From assembly GCF_902499045.1 (NCBI RefSeq), contig NZ_CABVPL010000013.1, forward strand, positions 62,001-126,000: a DNA stretch of 64,000 nucleotides. The letters are read 5' to 3'. Under the pieces are notes generated by a model. That model searched no databases and was not told where the DNA came from. It saw nothing but the letters and a program-made list of their open reading frames with translations. Origin of the DNA: Burkholderia latens. Its GTDB lineage: Bacteria > Pseudomonadota > Gammaproteobacteria > Burkholderiales > Burkholderiaceae. Shown here piece by piece: positions 17,673 through 25,741 of the stretch (within the stretch, counting starts at the first letter, position 1; every line of letters starts with the position of its first letter). Both the position numbers and the translations under genes were made by a program.

Positions 17673-17995
17673 ATCGCCGCATCCGTGCTGTATCGGGACG
17701 GCCCCACCGCGCGCGACGGCATGCAGGCTGCCGCGCGCGCACCGCCGAATGTCGCATCGGGGCCAGAATGACTCGCGTGCCGCGCTGGTAAAATCGTCGG
17801 CCGGCCTACGGCAGCACGCCATCGGCTGCGTTCCGGCTGCTTCCGGCAACGCGGCGCAGGCGACCCCGCACTTGCGCGCGCGTGTGCGGGCGCGACACGC
17901 GACGCAGTCCATCGCCGTCGCGGCGCAAGCGTCGCGCACGCAGCGACATCGCGACGCATGGGCCACCCTTCATCACGCATTTCGAGGAATTCACG
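17673..17995. other. Gene-free stretch upstream of the small membrane protein
   Basis: No coding sequence is supported. It must carry the promoter of the small gene at 17996, but I cannot pick out clear -35/-10 boxes. Confidence 0.3.
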
Positions 17996-18130
17996 ATGGC
18001 CCGCATCGGCGCCTTCTGCCTGACCACGTGGCTTGCGGCCGCGATTCTTTATTTCGGCCAGCATTCGGTCGCGATGATTGCGCTCAGCGGCGTGGTCGTG
18101 TTCGGCGGATTCGACCTGCTGCGTCCGTAA
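17996..18130 (+). CDS. 44-residue hydrophobic membrane protein
   Basis: A very short gene with a good ribosome site (GAGGAATTCACG before the ATG). The product, beginning MARIGAFCLTTWLAAAILYF and ending GGFDLLRP, is almost entirely two hydrophobic segments (about residues 5-20 and 24-38) joined by a short GQHS turn, so a two-helix inner-membrane hairpin is likely. I do not recognise the family. Support comes from the strong ribosome site and clean membrane topology. It stands alone between the FlxA-like gene and the beta-propeller gene. Confidence 0.6.
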   Translation: MARIGAFCLTTWLAAAILYFGQHSVAMIALSGVVVFGGFDLLRP

Positions 18131-18327
18131 CGAGCGCGCGTGCGTGGCGGCTCGGCCGCCCGCCGCGTGGAATCATCGCATCACGAACGCGCCGCGCCCG
18201 GCACGCGCCGGACGCCGGTGCGGCGGCCTGCCCGCTCATCGATTAGCCGGCGCGCGAGCGCGACCGCGACGTCGTTCGCAGTGACGTTCGCGCAGCCCGC
18301 ATCGCGGTGGCCGGCACCCGCCGCACG

Positions 18328-19518
18328 TCACCGCGGCAACGTCCTCAACGACGACGGCCCGCCCGACAGCGCGATGCGCTTGCCCGTATCGCGCAGCTTG
18401 CCGCCTTCCACCGCATACAACGCGAGCTGCCGTTCGACGTTGAACTGCACGATCACGTGCCGGCTGTCGGCGGTGAACACGATCCCCTGCGCGGCTTCGC
18501 CGCCCGGCACTTCGCTCGTCTGCACCGCGCGGCCGTTGCGGATCTCGAACAGCACCACCTTGCCGAGCTTGTGACGACCCGGGTTGTCGGCCGTCAGGTT
18601 CGAGCCGTCCATCGCCTGAACGGCGATCCATTTGCCGTCGGGCGAGATCGCGACGCCTTCCGGCAGCGACGGCACCGTCAGGTACTGGACCGTGCGGAAC
18701 GGTGTGCGCGATACGTCGATCAGCGCGATCGTGTCCGCATCGCCGGCGAGCGTGCCCGTATAGCCCGGCAGCCCCGCGAGTCCGACGTTGCTGACGACGG
18801 CCCAGTGGTTGTCGCTCGACACGTCGATCGTATACGGCGCGACGCCCGTGCTGAGCCGCGCGCCGCTGTCGGTCACTTTGCCGTCGTCGCCAACGTTCAG
18901 CACCGCGATGCCCTGCTCGTCGCGCAGCGACACCAGCGCATGCTTGCCGTCGTGCGTGAAGCTGATCCCGGCAAGCCGCTTCTTGCCGATCTTCAGGTTG
19001 CCGTCGAGCATCGCCTGCGTGCCGTCGATCCGCAGGATCGACACGCTGCCGTCGACGCTCGCGACCAGCGCGAGCCGGCCCGACCGGTCGATCGCGATCC
19101 CTTGCGGATGCGTGCCGAGTTCGATGCGTGCAATCGCCGGCGGCGACGCATCGAGGTTCACGACCTGCACGAACGTGTCGAACACGAGCTGCTTCGCGGC
19201 CTGATCGTAGCGAGTCGGCGCGCCGACCAGCGCGAGCTTCGCGTCGGGCGTGATCGCGACCGCCTGCGGCGGCCCCTGGATACCGTTCTCGACATCGACC
19301 TGAACCGCGACCTTCGGCGGGAACACGCTCGCATCGAGCAGCGTCAGCGTGTCGGCGGGCGGCGATGCGAGAAAGGTGTCGCGCCCTTCGACGCGCTGAT
19401 ATTTGCCGTCGTTGCCGGACACGATCCAGTCGGCCGCGTGCGCGGCGACGGCGGCGGTGGCGAGCGTCAGCGCGGCGAGCAGGCGGGCGCGACGAAGGCG
19501 AATGGGATTCGAATGCAT
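18328..19518 (-). CDS. YncE-like secreted beta-propeller protein
   Basis: A 396-residue exported protein. A signal peptide precedes AAHAADWIVSGNDGKY (cleavage near residue 28). The rest is a series of YVTN/lactonase-type blades: AVAITPDAKLALVG, GIAIDRSGRLALVAS, GISFTHDGKHALVSL, GVAISPDGKWIAVQA and GIVFTADSRHVIVQF, spaced as in a seven-blade propeller. Such proteins bind nucleic acids, metals or quinohemoprotein partners; nothing shows which. I used the ATG at 19518, which gives the best signal peptide. Confidence 0.8.
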   Translation of the reverse strand: MHSNPIRLRRARLLAALTLATAAVAAHAADWIVSGNDGKYQRVEGRDTFLASPPADTLTLLDASVFPPKVAVQVDVENGIQGPPQAVAITPDAKLALVGAPTRYDQAAKQLVFDTFVQVVNLDASPPAIARIELGTHPQGIAIDRSGRLALVASVDGSVSILRIDGTQAMLDGNLKIGKKRLAGISFTHDGKHALVSLRDEQGIAVLNVGDDGKVTDSGARLSTGVAPYTIDVSSDNHWAVVSNVGLAGLPGYTGTLAGDADTIALIDVSRTPFRTVQYLTVPSLPEGVAISPDGKWIAVQAMDGSNLTADNPGRHKLGKVVLFEIRNGRAVQTSEVPGGEAAQGIVFTADSRHVIVQFNVERQLALYAVEGGKLRDTGKRIALSGGPSSLRTLPR

Positions 19519-19778
19519 GGCGGTCGGTTCTCCGGATCGGTTGCGGACGCAAGAATTCGCACGACCCTGCTGCTCGACGGGTCGATGCCATCGCATGATG
19601 CATGAAAGCGCGCAAAACCGGCGTCGCATGCCGGCGGTCCAGGTCGGGAGCGGATCGATGTCGACGCTCACGAACGAGCCGGGATCCCGCAGCTTCGGCA
19701 TGCATGCGGTGTCGGCCATCGCCGCCGCGCCGGGATCGAGCCCCTCCGGGCGCCCGCGCGGAAGAAGGCGAAAAGCGC

Positions 19779-19809
19779 TTGACCTTGAACTTCACTTCAG
19801 GGTTATGGT
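19779..19809 (+). promoter_or_regulatory. MerR-type promoter (19-bp spacer) upstream of the DJ-1 remnant
   Basis: TTGACC (19779-19784) and TATGGT (19804-19809) are separated by exactly 19 bases. The spacer holds an imperfect dyad, CCTTGAA ... TTCAGGG. Long spacers with an internal palindrome are the hallmark of promoters that MerR/SoxR-family activators untwist. It reads toward the gene at 19916. No MerR gene is present in the window. Confidence 0.65.
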
Positions 19810-19915
19810 TTGTGTCGGCACGCGTATCGGGGCTACAGATGCGTGTTCTGCCATCCGTCAAAACGGCGGTGCGTCGAGGACAGCCGCCCGTGGCCGACAA
19901 AGAGGAGATCGCATC

Positions 19916-20299
19916 ATGGCGAAGCGGATACTTCATGTCGTCGGCAACGTCGCGCACTACGCCGATCCGTCGCAACCGACAGGACTGTGGCTGTCCGAGC
20001 TGACCCATGCCCATCACATCGTCGCGAAAAGGGGCTATGAGCAACGGCTGGTGAGCCCCAAAGGGGGCGTGTCGCCGCTCGAGCCGCGCTCGCTCAAATG
20101 GCCGCACGCCGACGCCGTGACGAAGGCGTGGCGCGCCGACGAAGCGAACGCGGCGCTACTCGCGAACACTGCGCGCCCCGACGAGATCGACCCGGCCGAG
20201 TTCGATGCGATCTATTTCACCGGCGGCTAGTCCGCAAAGGCAACGGCCGAGCAGGTCGTCGGGCTGCTGGAACGCAATCGCGTGACGCTGCACGCGTGA
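19916..20299 (+). pseudogene. DJ-1/PfpI (Hsp31-like) gene with an internal deletion
   Basis: The first 104 codons are a good start of a type 1 glutamine-amidotransferase-like DJ-1/PfpI protein (AKRILHVVGNVAHYADPSQP ... EFDAIYFTGG), with AGAGGAG before the ATG. A TAG (20228-20230) follows the GG of the FTGG motif. In the same frame after the TAG comes SAKATAEQVVGLLERN and a TGA, which matches the usual C-terminus of the family. The nucleophile-elbow Cys domain between them is absent. The simplest reading is an internal deletion of about 100 codons with a stop at the junction. Confidence 0.75.
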
Positions 20300-20330
20300 C
20301 GCAAACGCGCCGCGATCCGTCGCGCGTCGC

Positions 20331-20380
20331 CGCGGCTTCGGGCGGCTTCGGGCGGCTTCGGGCGGCTTCGGGCGGATACG
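20331..20380. repeat. Tandem array of a 10-bp unit (about five copies)
   Basis: GGCGGCTTCG occurs three times perfectly at 20341-20370, flanked by CGCGGCTTCG (20331-20340) and GGCGGATACG (20371-20380). It lies between the end of the DJ-1 remnant and the end of the convergent reductase gene, in non-coding DNA. Confidence 0.85.
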
Positions 20381-20402
20381 TGCGGCTGCGCGCGCAACGC
20401 CG

Positions 20403-21650
20403 TCAAAGCCGCTCGAAACGCAGTCCGGCATGATGCTCGAGACGCTCGACGAAGCGCTCGCCGAATATCGTTGCGGGCGTCCAGAAGCCGCCGCGCCCGG
20501 CCTTCTCGCCGTCACGGCTGCAATCCAGTGCGAGACTCAACGCAGCCTGGCCCAGAATCTTTCCCGTCGAGCCGTAGCCGGGGTCGCGATCTCCGGTGAC
20601 TTTGACGCGCAGTGTCCGACCGTCGTCGGCGCGCCCGACGAAGCGCAGGTCGTAGCAGCCGGCCAGTTGCGCCGCCTCGCTCGGCCCGTCACCGGGCTTC
20701 GGCAGCAGATAACGCTCCATCAGCCCGCGCACCGGCTTGATCAACACGCCCGCCATGAACGCACCGAGGCCGGCGACCATCGCGAATGCGGCGAAGCGGC
20801 CCTTCAGCCCCGTTCCCGTGATCACCGCTTCGTCGTAGGTGAACCGGCTGCCATACGCGTTGCCGGCGAGCGCATTGGAGCGATGTACGACGCGCTCGTT
20901 GATGGCCGCCATCACGAACGGCGCGATCCACGTGCCGTCGTCGCGGTCGAATTCCGCCGAGCGGACCGCGTGCTGCCGCACCGTGAACCCGTGATTCTTC
21001 GGCGCGAGCGCATACGGATCCAGTAAAGCGCGGCGCAATGCGGGGTCGGCCGCCGCTTCGCGCACGACGTTGATCACACTCGCAACCGTGCCGCCCGACG
21101 CGCCACCCTTCAGCGTCTTCACGCGCATCTTCACCTGCGTGGCCGGCACGCCCCACTCCCGCCTCGCGTGCTGCTGCAGGAACAGCACGCCGAGGTCCGA
21201 CGGCACCGAATCGAAACCGCAGCAATGTACGATGCGCGCACCCGATTGCCGAGCCGCCGGCTCGTAGCGCTCGATCATCCGTTTGATCCACTGCGTCTCG
21301 CCGGTGAGATCGCAATAGTCCGTGCCGGTTTGCGCACAGATCCGGACCAGCGGTTCGCCATGGAGGGCGTACGGGCCAACGGTCGACACGACCGCACGCG
21401 TGCGGGCACACAGCGCCTGCAACCGCCCTTCGTCGGCCGCATCGGCAACGATGATCGGCAGCGTGTCCCACGCAGGACCGAGCGTATCTCTCAGTTGCCG
21501 CAGCTTCGTCTCGGAGCGGCCGGCAATCGCCCACTTCAGCGTTTCACCGCTGCCGGACAGGTGTTCCGCCAGATAGCGCGTCAGGATCCGCCCGACGAAG
21601 CTGGTGGCACCGAATACGACGAGATCGAGAACGTGGGTCGGCTGGGTCAT
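20403..21650 (-). CDS. Saccharopine dehydrogenase-like / trans-acting enoyl reductase family protein
   Basis: A 415-residue protein. The N-terminal Rossmann motif is LVVFGATSFVGRILTRYLAE. Then come DCDYCDLTGE-like (TGTDYCDLTGE) and HCCGFDSVPSDLG, all typical of the saccharopine-dehydrogenase/trans-enoyl-reductase family. Mycobacterial members reduce lipid or polyketide enoyl intermediates; the substrate here is unknown. AGGAAG precedes the ATG at 21650. It begins 43 bases after the acetoacetate-decarboxylase-like gene and is probably co-transcribed from the MerR-type promoter at 22682-22712. Confidence 0.85.
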   Translation of the reverse strand: MTQPTHVLDLVVFGATSFVGRILTRYLAEHLSGSGETLKWAIAGRSETKLRQLRDTLGPAWDTLPIIVADAADEGRLQALCARTRAVVSTVGPYALHGEPLVRICAQTGTDYCDLTGETQWIKRMIERYEPAARQSGARIVHCCGFDSVPSDLGVLFLQQHARREWGVPATQVKMRVKTLKGGASGGTVASVINVVREAAADPALRRALLDPYALAPKNHGFTVRQHAVRSAEFDRDDGTWIAPFVMAAINERVVHRSNALAGNAYGSRFTYDEAVITGTGLKGRFAAFAMVAGLGAFMAGVLIKPVRGLMERYLLPKPGDGPSEAAQLAGCYDLRFVGRADDGRTLRVKVTGDRDPGYGSTGKILGQAALSLALDCSRDGEKAGRGGFWTPATIFGERFVERLEHHAGLRFERL

Positions 21651-21693
21651 CGACACTTCCTGTTCATCCAGTGGTGTGCGGCTCCCGTCCGGT

Positions 21694-22605
21694 TCATCGA
21701 ACGGGTTCATCGAACGCCTTCACCGGCGTCGGAAGGTTCAGGACGAGCTGCGCATCCTTCACCACGTCGAAGCGCACGATCGTCGCGATGCCCAGCCCGT
21801 CGAGCAGCTGGCTCAACGGCCCACCGTGCCGCACCAGCTCGACACCGCGCGGCAACACGCGCTGCGCGAACGATAACGTATTGGTCTGCACCGAGCTCTG
21901 GTGCCACACACCGTCGACGAGATTGATCATGGTGTTCGTGCCCATCCGCGACTGCGAAGGCACATCGGTCAACGCCGGCGTTGGCGCACTCAGCGTCAGG
22001 TCCGGCCTGCCGTCCGGTCCGGCGATCCGCGCGCCAACGCGTGCGCCGATGTCCATGTCGATATCGGCGAGCCACTTGGGCAGCTGATAGCCGTGCACGC
22101 CGCGCACCCGCGCGATTTCCGTGGTGACCGGCAGCGCCAGTACGTGCGCGAAGAAGCTGCGCCGCCGCATCGCGTCGAGCAGTTCGAGCGCATGCGAGCC
22201 ACGCGCACCCGGCCGTCGAATCACGAGCGCGACGGACACTTCGTCGTACGGATCGTTGTCGCAGACCGAATACGAAAAGAACGTCAGCGCCACGAGCCCG
22301 TACCCCGGAACCGCGCGCAGCGGTTCGAGCGGCACCGGCAACATCGGGCGCAGGCGCTCGAGCGGCGCGAGAAACAGCAGCTGGATACTGCTCGAACGAT
22401 AGTAGAAGTTCGGCGCCCAGGTCTGGCCTACCCGCGACGCAACCTGACGCTTCGGAATCCGACGGAAGAAATCAATGTTCCCCGCGGCCGGATCCCGCGC
22501 GACCGCGTCGAGATCCGGATTCATCCGGAACCGGTCGTAATAGCCGCCTTCGGGCACGTCGACCTTGTGCGGCCCGAATTCAACCTGTGTAAAGCGCCTG
22601 TCCAT
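21694..22605 (-). CDS. Acetoacetate decarboxylase-like (ADC family) protein
   Basis: A 303-residue protein of the acetoacetate-decarboxylase superfamily. The key segment is VRGVHGYQLPKWLADIDMD, where classical ADC has a PKK sequence: the first Lys (Schiff base) appears kept and the second (which tunes its pKa) is Trp. That suggests Schiff-base chemistry other than plain acetoacetate decarboxylation. GAGGAA precedes the ATG at 22605. It is first in a two-gene unit with the trans-enoyl-reductase-like gene. Family assignment is good; the reaction is open. Confidence 0.78.
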   Translation of the reverse strand: MDRRFTQVEFGPHKVDVPEGGYYDRFRMNPDLDAVARDPAAGNIDFFRRIPKRQVASRVGQTWAPNFYYRSSSIQLLFLAPLERLRPMLPVPLEPLRAVPGYGLVALTFFSYSVCDNDPYDEVSVALVIRRPGARGSHALELLDAMRRRSFFAHVLALPVTTEIARVRGVHGYQLPKWLADIDMDIGARVGARIAGPDGRPDLTLSAPTPALTDVPSQSRMGTNTMINLVDGVWHQSSVQTNTLSFAQRVLPRGVELVRHGGPLSQLLDGLGIATIVRFDVVKDAQLVLNLPTPVKAFDEPVR

Positions 22606-22681
22606 GTGCGTTTCCTCGCATCGAAGAACGATCGTCGCAGGCAACGTGCGCGGCCTGCAGATCCATGACCTGTCAGCACGC

Positions 22682-22712
22682 ACTTTAAGATTCAAGTCGA
22701 CTTCAAGGTCAA
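22682..22712 (-). promoter_or_regulatory. MerR-type promoter (19-bp spacer) for the ADC-like/reductase pair
   Basis: On the minus strand TTGACC (22712-22707) and TAAAGT (22687-22682) are 19 bases apart. The spacer contains the perfect dyad AAGTCGACTT (22694-22703). Both the layout and the first bases (TTGACCTTGAA) match the promoter at 19779-19809. It reads toward the ATG at 22605. Confidence 0.7.
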
Positions 22713-22799
22713 GGCCATGACTAGAGGGACGGGTCGGAATGCCCGCCACCGCTGATTTGCCGGATTTGGCGGCCGGGCGGCGTCCTTTTGCCCGGATGG

Positions 22800-23309
22800 A
22801 AACGACGCCGCGAAGGATGCATGTCGGCCATTCCACCGGCGGCGGCGAAGTTATTCACTACGTCGCTCGTCATGGCGAGGACCGCGTGTCCACGGCCGTG
22901 CCGATCAGCGCCGTGCCGCCGCTGATGGTCGAGACCGATAGCAACCCGGGCGGCTTGCCGAAAGACGTGTTCGACGATCTGCAGGCACAACTCGCGGCGA
23001 ATCGCGCACAGTTCTACTACGACATTCACGCGTGGCGACAGGGCATGATGGGTAGCGCCAACGCACATTGCGACAGGATCGTCGCGTTCTCGCAGACCGA
23101 CTTCACCGAAGACCCGCAACGCACCACGATGCCGGTGCCGGTGATGCATGGCGACGACGACCGATCGTCCGTATGCGGATTCCGGGCTGTCATCGGCCAA
23201 ACTCGCGCGAAACGGCACATTGAAGATTTACAAGGGCTTTCCGCACGGTACGCCGACGCCGAACGCCGACACGATCAATGCGGATCTGCTCGCGTTCATC
23301 CACGGCCGA
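22800..23309 (+). pseudogene. Non-heme chloroperoxidase/arylesterase (alpha/beta hydrolase) remnant
   Basis: The nucleophile elbow VGHSTGGGEV, then AVPPLMVETDSNPGGLP, WRQGMMGSANAHCD, FSQTDFTED and MHGDDD follow in order as in non-heme chloroperoxidases. Near 23150-23170 the frame shifts, and SSAKLARNGTLKIYKGFPHG ... NADTINADLLAFI continues in another frame. The N-terminal third is missing. A truncated and frameshifted gene. Confidence 0.8.
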
Positions 23310-23385
23310 GGTTCGCGCGCGATGCTGCCGTCGGCCTGCGATCGCGGGCACGGGCAGCCGCTTGCCGCGCGACGGCCGCCCGACA

Positions 23386-24633
23386 TCACTCGAGCGCGAC
23401 GCCCTTGAGCTCGGGAATCAGGAACAGCGTCGCGACCATGTCGAGTACATAAAGGCCGGCGAGCAGTGCGATCGCCGTCTGGAACGAGAAGTGCGCGGCC
23501 AGCGCGCCGACCGCCACCGGCCCGAAGCCGCCGACCGCGCGGCCGATGTTCCACAGCACGTTCTGCGCGGTCGCGCGCGCGGCCGTCGGATAGGCTTCGG
23601 ACATCAGCGTCCCGTAGCCGCCCACCATCCCGTTGACGAACATCCCCATCAGCGCGCCGGCCCACAGCATCGTCGTCGGGTCCGACAGCCGCGCGTACGC
23701 GATGACCGTCACGACCGAGCCGAGCTGGTACAGCAGGAACGTCGGCTTGCGGCCGATGCGGTCGGCAAGCTGCCCGAACACCCACACGCCGATCATCATC
23801 CCGATCACGGTCGCCGCGGTCCACAGTCCCGATTTCGTCAGGGAGAAACCCATCTGCTTCGACAGGAACGTCGGCAGCCAGATCATGATCCCGTAGTAGC
23901 CGAAGTTCTGGACCGAGCACAGGATCGCGATGCCGAGACTCGTGCGCGCGGTGCGCGTGTCGGCGACGAGCATCCGGAATGCGTTGGCGCGCGGCTGCGT
24001 CGCGCGTTGCTGGAACACTCCCGGTTCGTGCAGCCGGTTGCGCAGCACCCATGCGAGCAGCGCGGGCAGCACGCCGACCACGAACATCCCGCGCCAGCCG
24101 ATATGAAGCAGCAGCAGCGGCGTCAGCAGCGCGGCCAGCAGCACGCCGGCCTGCCAGCCGAGCGCGACGTAGCACGACACGCGCGCACGCTTGCTCGCCG
24201 GCCACGCTTCGGCCGCGAGCGCCATGCCGATCCCGAATTCGCCGCCGAGCCCGATGCCCGCGATCGTCCGGTACACGAGCAGATCGCGGAAGCCTTGCGC
24301 GAACGCGCACAGGCCGGTGAAGACCGCGAACAGCATGATCGTCCAGGTCAGCACGCGCACGCGGCCGTAGCGATCGCTCAGTGTACCGAACAGAATGCCG
24401 CCCGCGACGGCGCCGATCAGCGTCCACGTGACGAGTGCGCCACCCTGCCCGGGCGTCAGCCGCAGCGCGGCCGTGATCGCCGGCAGCATGAAGCCGAGGA
24501 TCAACAGGTCGAAGCCGTCCATCGCATAGCCGAGCGCCGAGCCGGCCAGCGCCTTCCATGCGTACGAGCCGACCTGCTCGGCGCGCGGCGGCGCCGGATC
24601 GCCGAGCGTCGAAGATTTCATGTTTGCTGCCAT
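23386..24633 (-). CDS. MFS transporter, aromatic-acid/sialate:H+ symporter type
   Basis: A 415-residue, 12-helix transporter. Helix 1 reads GYAMDGFDLLILGFMLPAI with the membrane Asp typical of the AAHS/SHS families. The loop signatures are GTLSDRYGRVRVL and GQLADRIGRKPTF. GIGLGGEFGIGMAL supports the same group. It probably imports an organic acid with protons. AGGAC precedes the ATG at 24633; a second ATG four codons on is also possible. It stands alone between the hydrolase remnant and H-NS, with no regulator beside it. Confidence 0.88.
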   Translation of the reverse strand: MAANMKSSTLGDPAPPRAEQVGSYAWKALAGSALGYAMDGFDLLILGFMLPAITAALRLTPGQGGALVTWTLIGAVAGGILFGTLSDRYGRVRVLTWTIMLFAVFTGLCAFAQGFRDLLVYRTIAGIGLGGEFGIGMALAAEAWPASKRARVSCYVALGWQAGVLLAALLTPLLLLHIGWRGMFVVGVLPALLAWVLRNRLHEPGVFQQRATQPRANAFRMLVADTRTARTSLGIAILCSVQNFGYYGIMIWLPTFLSKQMGFSLTKSGLWTAATVIGMMIGVWVFGQLADRIGRKPTFLLYQLGSVVTVIAYARLSDPTTMLWAGALMGMFVNGMVGGYGTLMSEAYPTAARATAQNVLWNIGRAVGGFGPVAVGALAAHFSFQTAIALLAGLYVLDMVATLFLIPELKGVALE

Positions 24634-24887
24634 GGTGTCCTGCCGCGAATGTCCGGGCGACATTCTACGGCCTGTTCCCGCGCATCACCGGCGAAAAGCG
24701 CCGCGCGCCGCGCGCTTCCGCAAGCGGAAACGGGCGGCGTGCGGCAATGAATTTGCAAGGCTTTGAAGCCGGCGATCCCGCAGTCAGGCGGGACACCGAA
24801 AGAGAGGAACGAAGAAAACGGGTGCTGCGTGGCCGGAGCCGCCGCTGCGCGTCGGACGGCACCGGGCGGTGCCGTCGCGGTGTCGTA

Positions 24888-25217
24888 TCAGCCCTGATCT
24901 TCCCCAGGCCACCAGGTCTTGGCCTCGCGGTTGACGAGCAGCGAATCGAGATCCTTGCCTTCGAGCCATTTGGGCCGCGGGCCGCGGCCGGACCATGAGC
25001 GGCCGGTCGTCGGATCGTAGTACTTCGCAGGCGCCTTGCGTTTTCGCTGAACGATGTAGCCGAGGGCGCTCAGCACTTCCTGCTGCGAGATGCCCAACAG
25101 TTCGACTTGCTCCTTGAACGCCGCGAGTGCGGCCTGCTTCTCCTTCTGCTTGGCTTCCGACAGCTTGATGTTCAGGTCCCGAAGTTGTGCCTCGAGTTCC
25201 TGTAGAGCCTGGGTCAT
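24888..25217 (-). CDS. H-NS family DNA-binding protein
   Basis: A 109-residue nucleoid protein. The N-terminal half is a coiled-coil oligomerisation region (LQELEAQLRDLNIKLSEAKQKE). The C-terminal half has the H-NS/MvaT-like DNA-binding core KYYDPTTGRSWSGRGPRPKWL with its AT-hook-like RGPRP loop. It should bind curved, AT-rich DNA and silence acquired genes. I used the ATG at 25217, which has AGAGGA 7 bases upstream; a start seven codons earlier is possible. An A/T-rich patch at 25220-25290 may carry an autoregulated promoter. Confidence 0.9.
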   Translation of the reverse strand: MTQALQELEAQLRDLNIKLSEAKQKEKQAALAAFKEQVELLGISQQEVLSALGYIVQRKRKAPAKYYDPTTGRSWSGRGPRPKWLEGKDLDSLLVNREAKTWWPGEDQG

Positions 25218-25741
25218 GTATTCATCCTCTTTGGGCATGTTTTTATTCAAAAAACGTCCGATGGCCAAACCTATCACGAAGTTCCGCCAATCTGTGTTGC
25301 GATATGTGAATCGTTTCACGGGCCCGCAAGGCTTTCGCAGTCTGCCGAAAGCAAGCAATCGCCGAAACCCGCGCGGCACCGGCACCCAACACGACGCGCG
25401 CCGAGTCCGAGTCCGCAACGAACCGCCGGGGGCGACCTCCTCGCCGCCGAGCACCGCGCCCGTGAAAGGCTCGGCATGGCGCGAATGATAGCAGTGCGCA
25501 TCGGTCGTGTTCGGACTTTTGCGCGCCGGCGCGCGCGGCGATTTACGCGCCGAAGCCGCGCCCGTCCCACGCGGTTCGAGATCGGCGACGCGCCGACGTC
25601 GTCGGCCAGGTGGTTCGGCATCGTCGCCCGCGCCGCGTCACCGGCGCTGACCGGAAACACGTGCAGGTATTCGCGATCAGCACCGACCGTGCGCGTCGTG
25701 CCGTAGCCAATCGCGACTTCTGCGTACACGCTACCGCGCGC
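25218..25741. other. Gene-poor stretch between H-NS and the RmlD-like gene
   Basis: The first ~80 bases are A/T-rich and probably hold the H-NS promoter. Beyond that I see no supported gene. A short minus-strand frame (about 25558-25729) looks mildly protein-like but matches nothing I know. Confidence 0.3.

Noticed and set aside
25558-25729. Short minus-strand frame with mildly protein-like sequence
   Set aside because: No family match, no ribosome site and too short to separate from the high-GC background of open frames.
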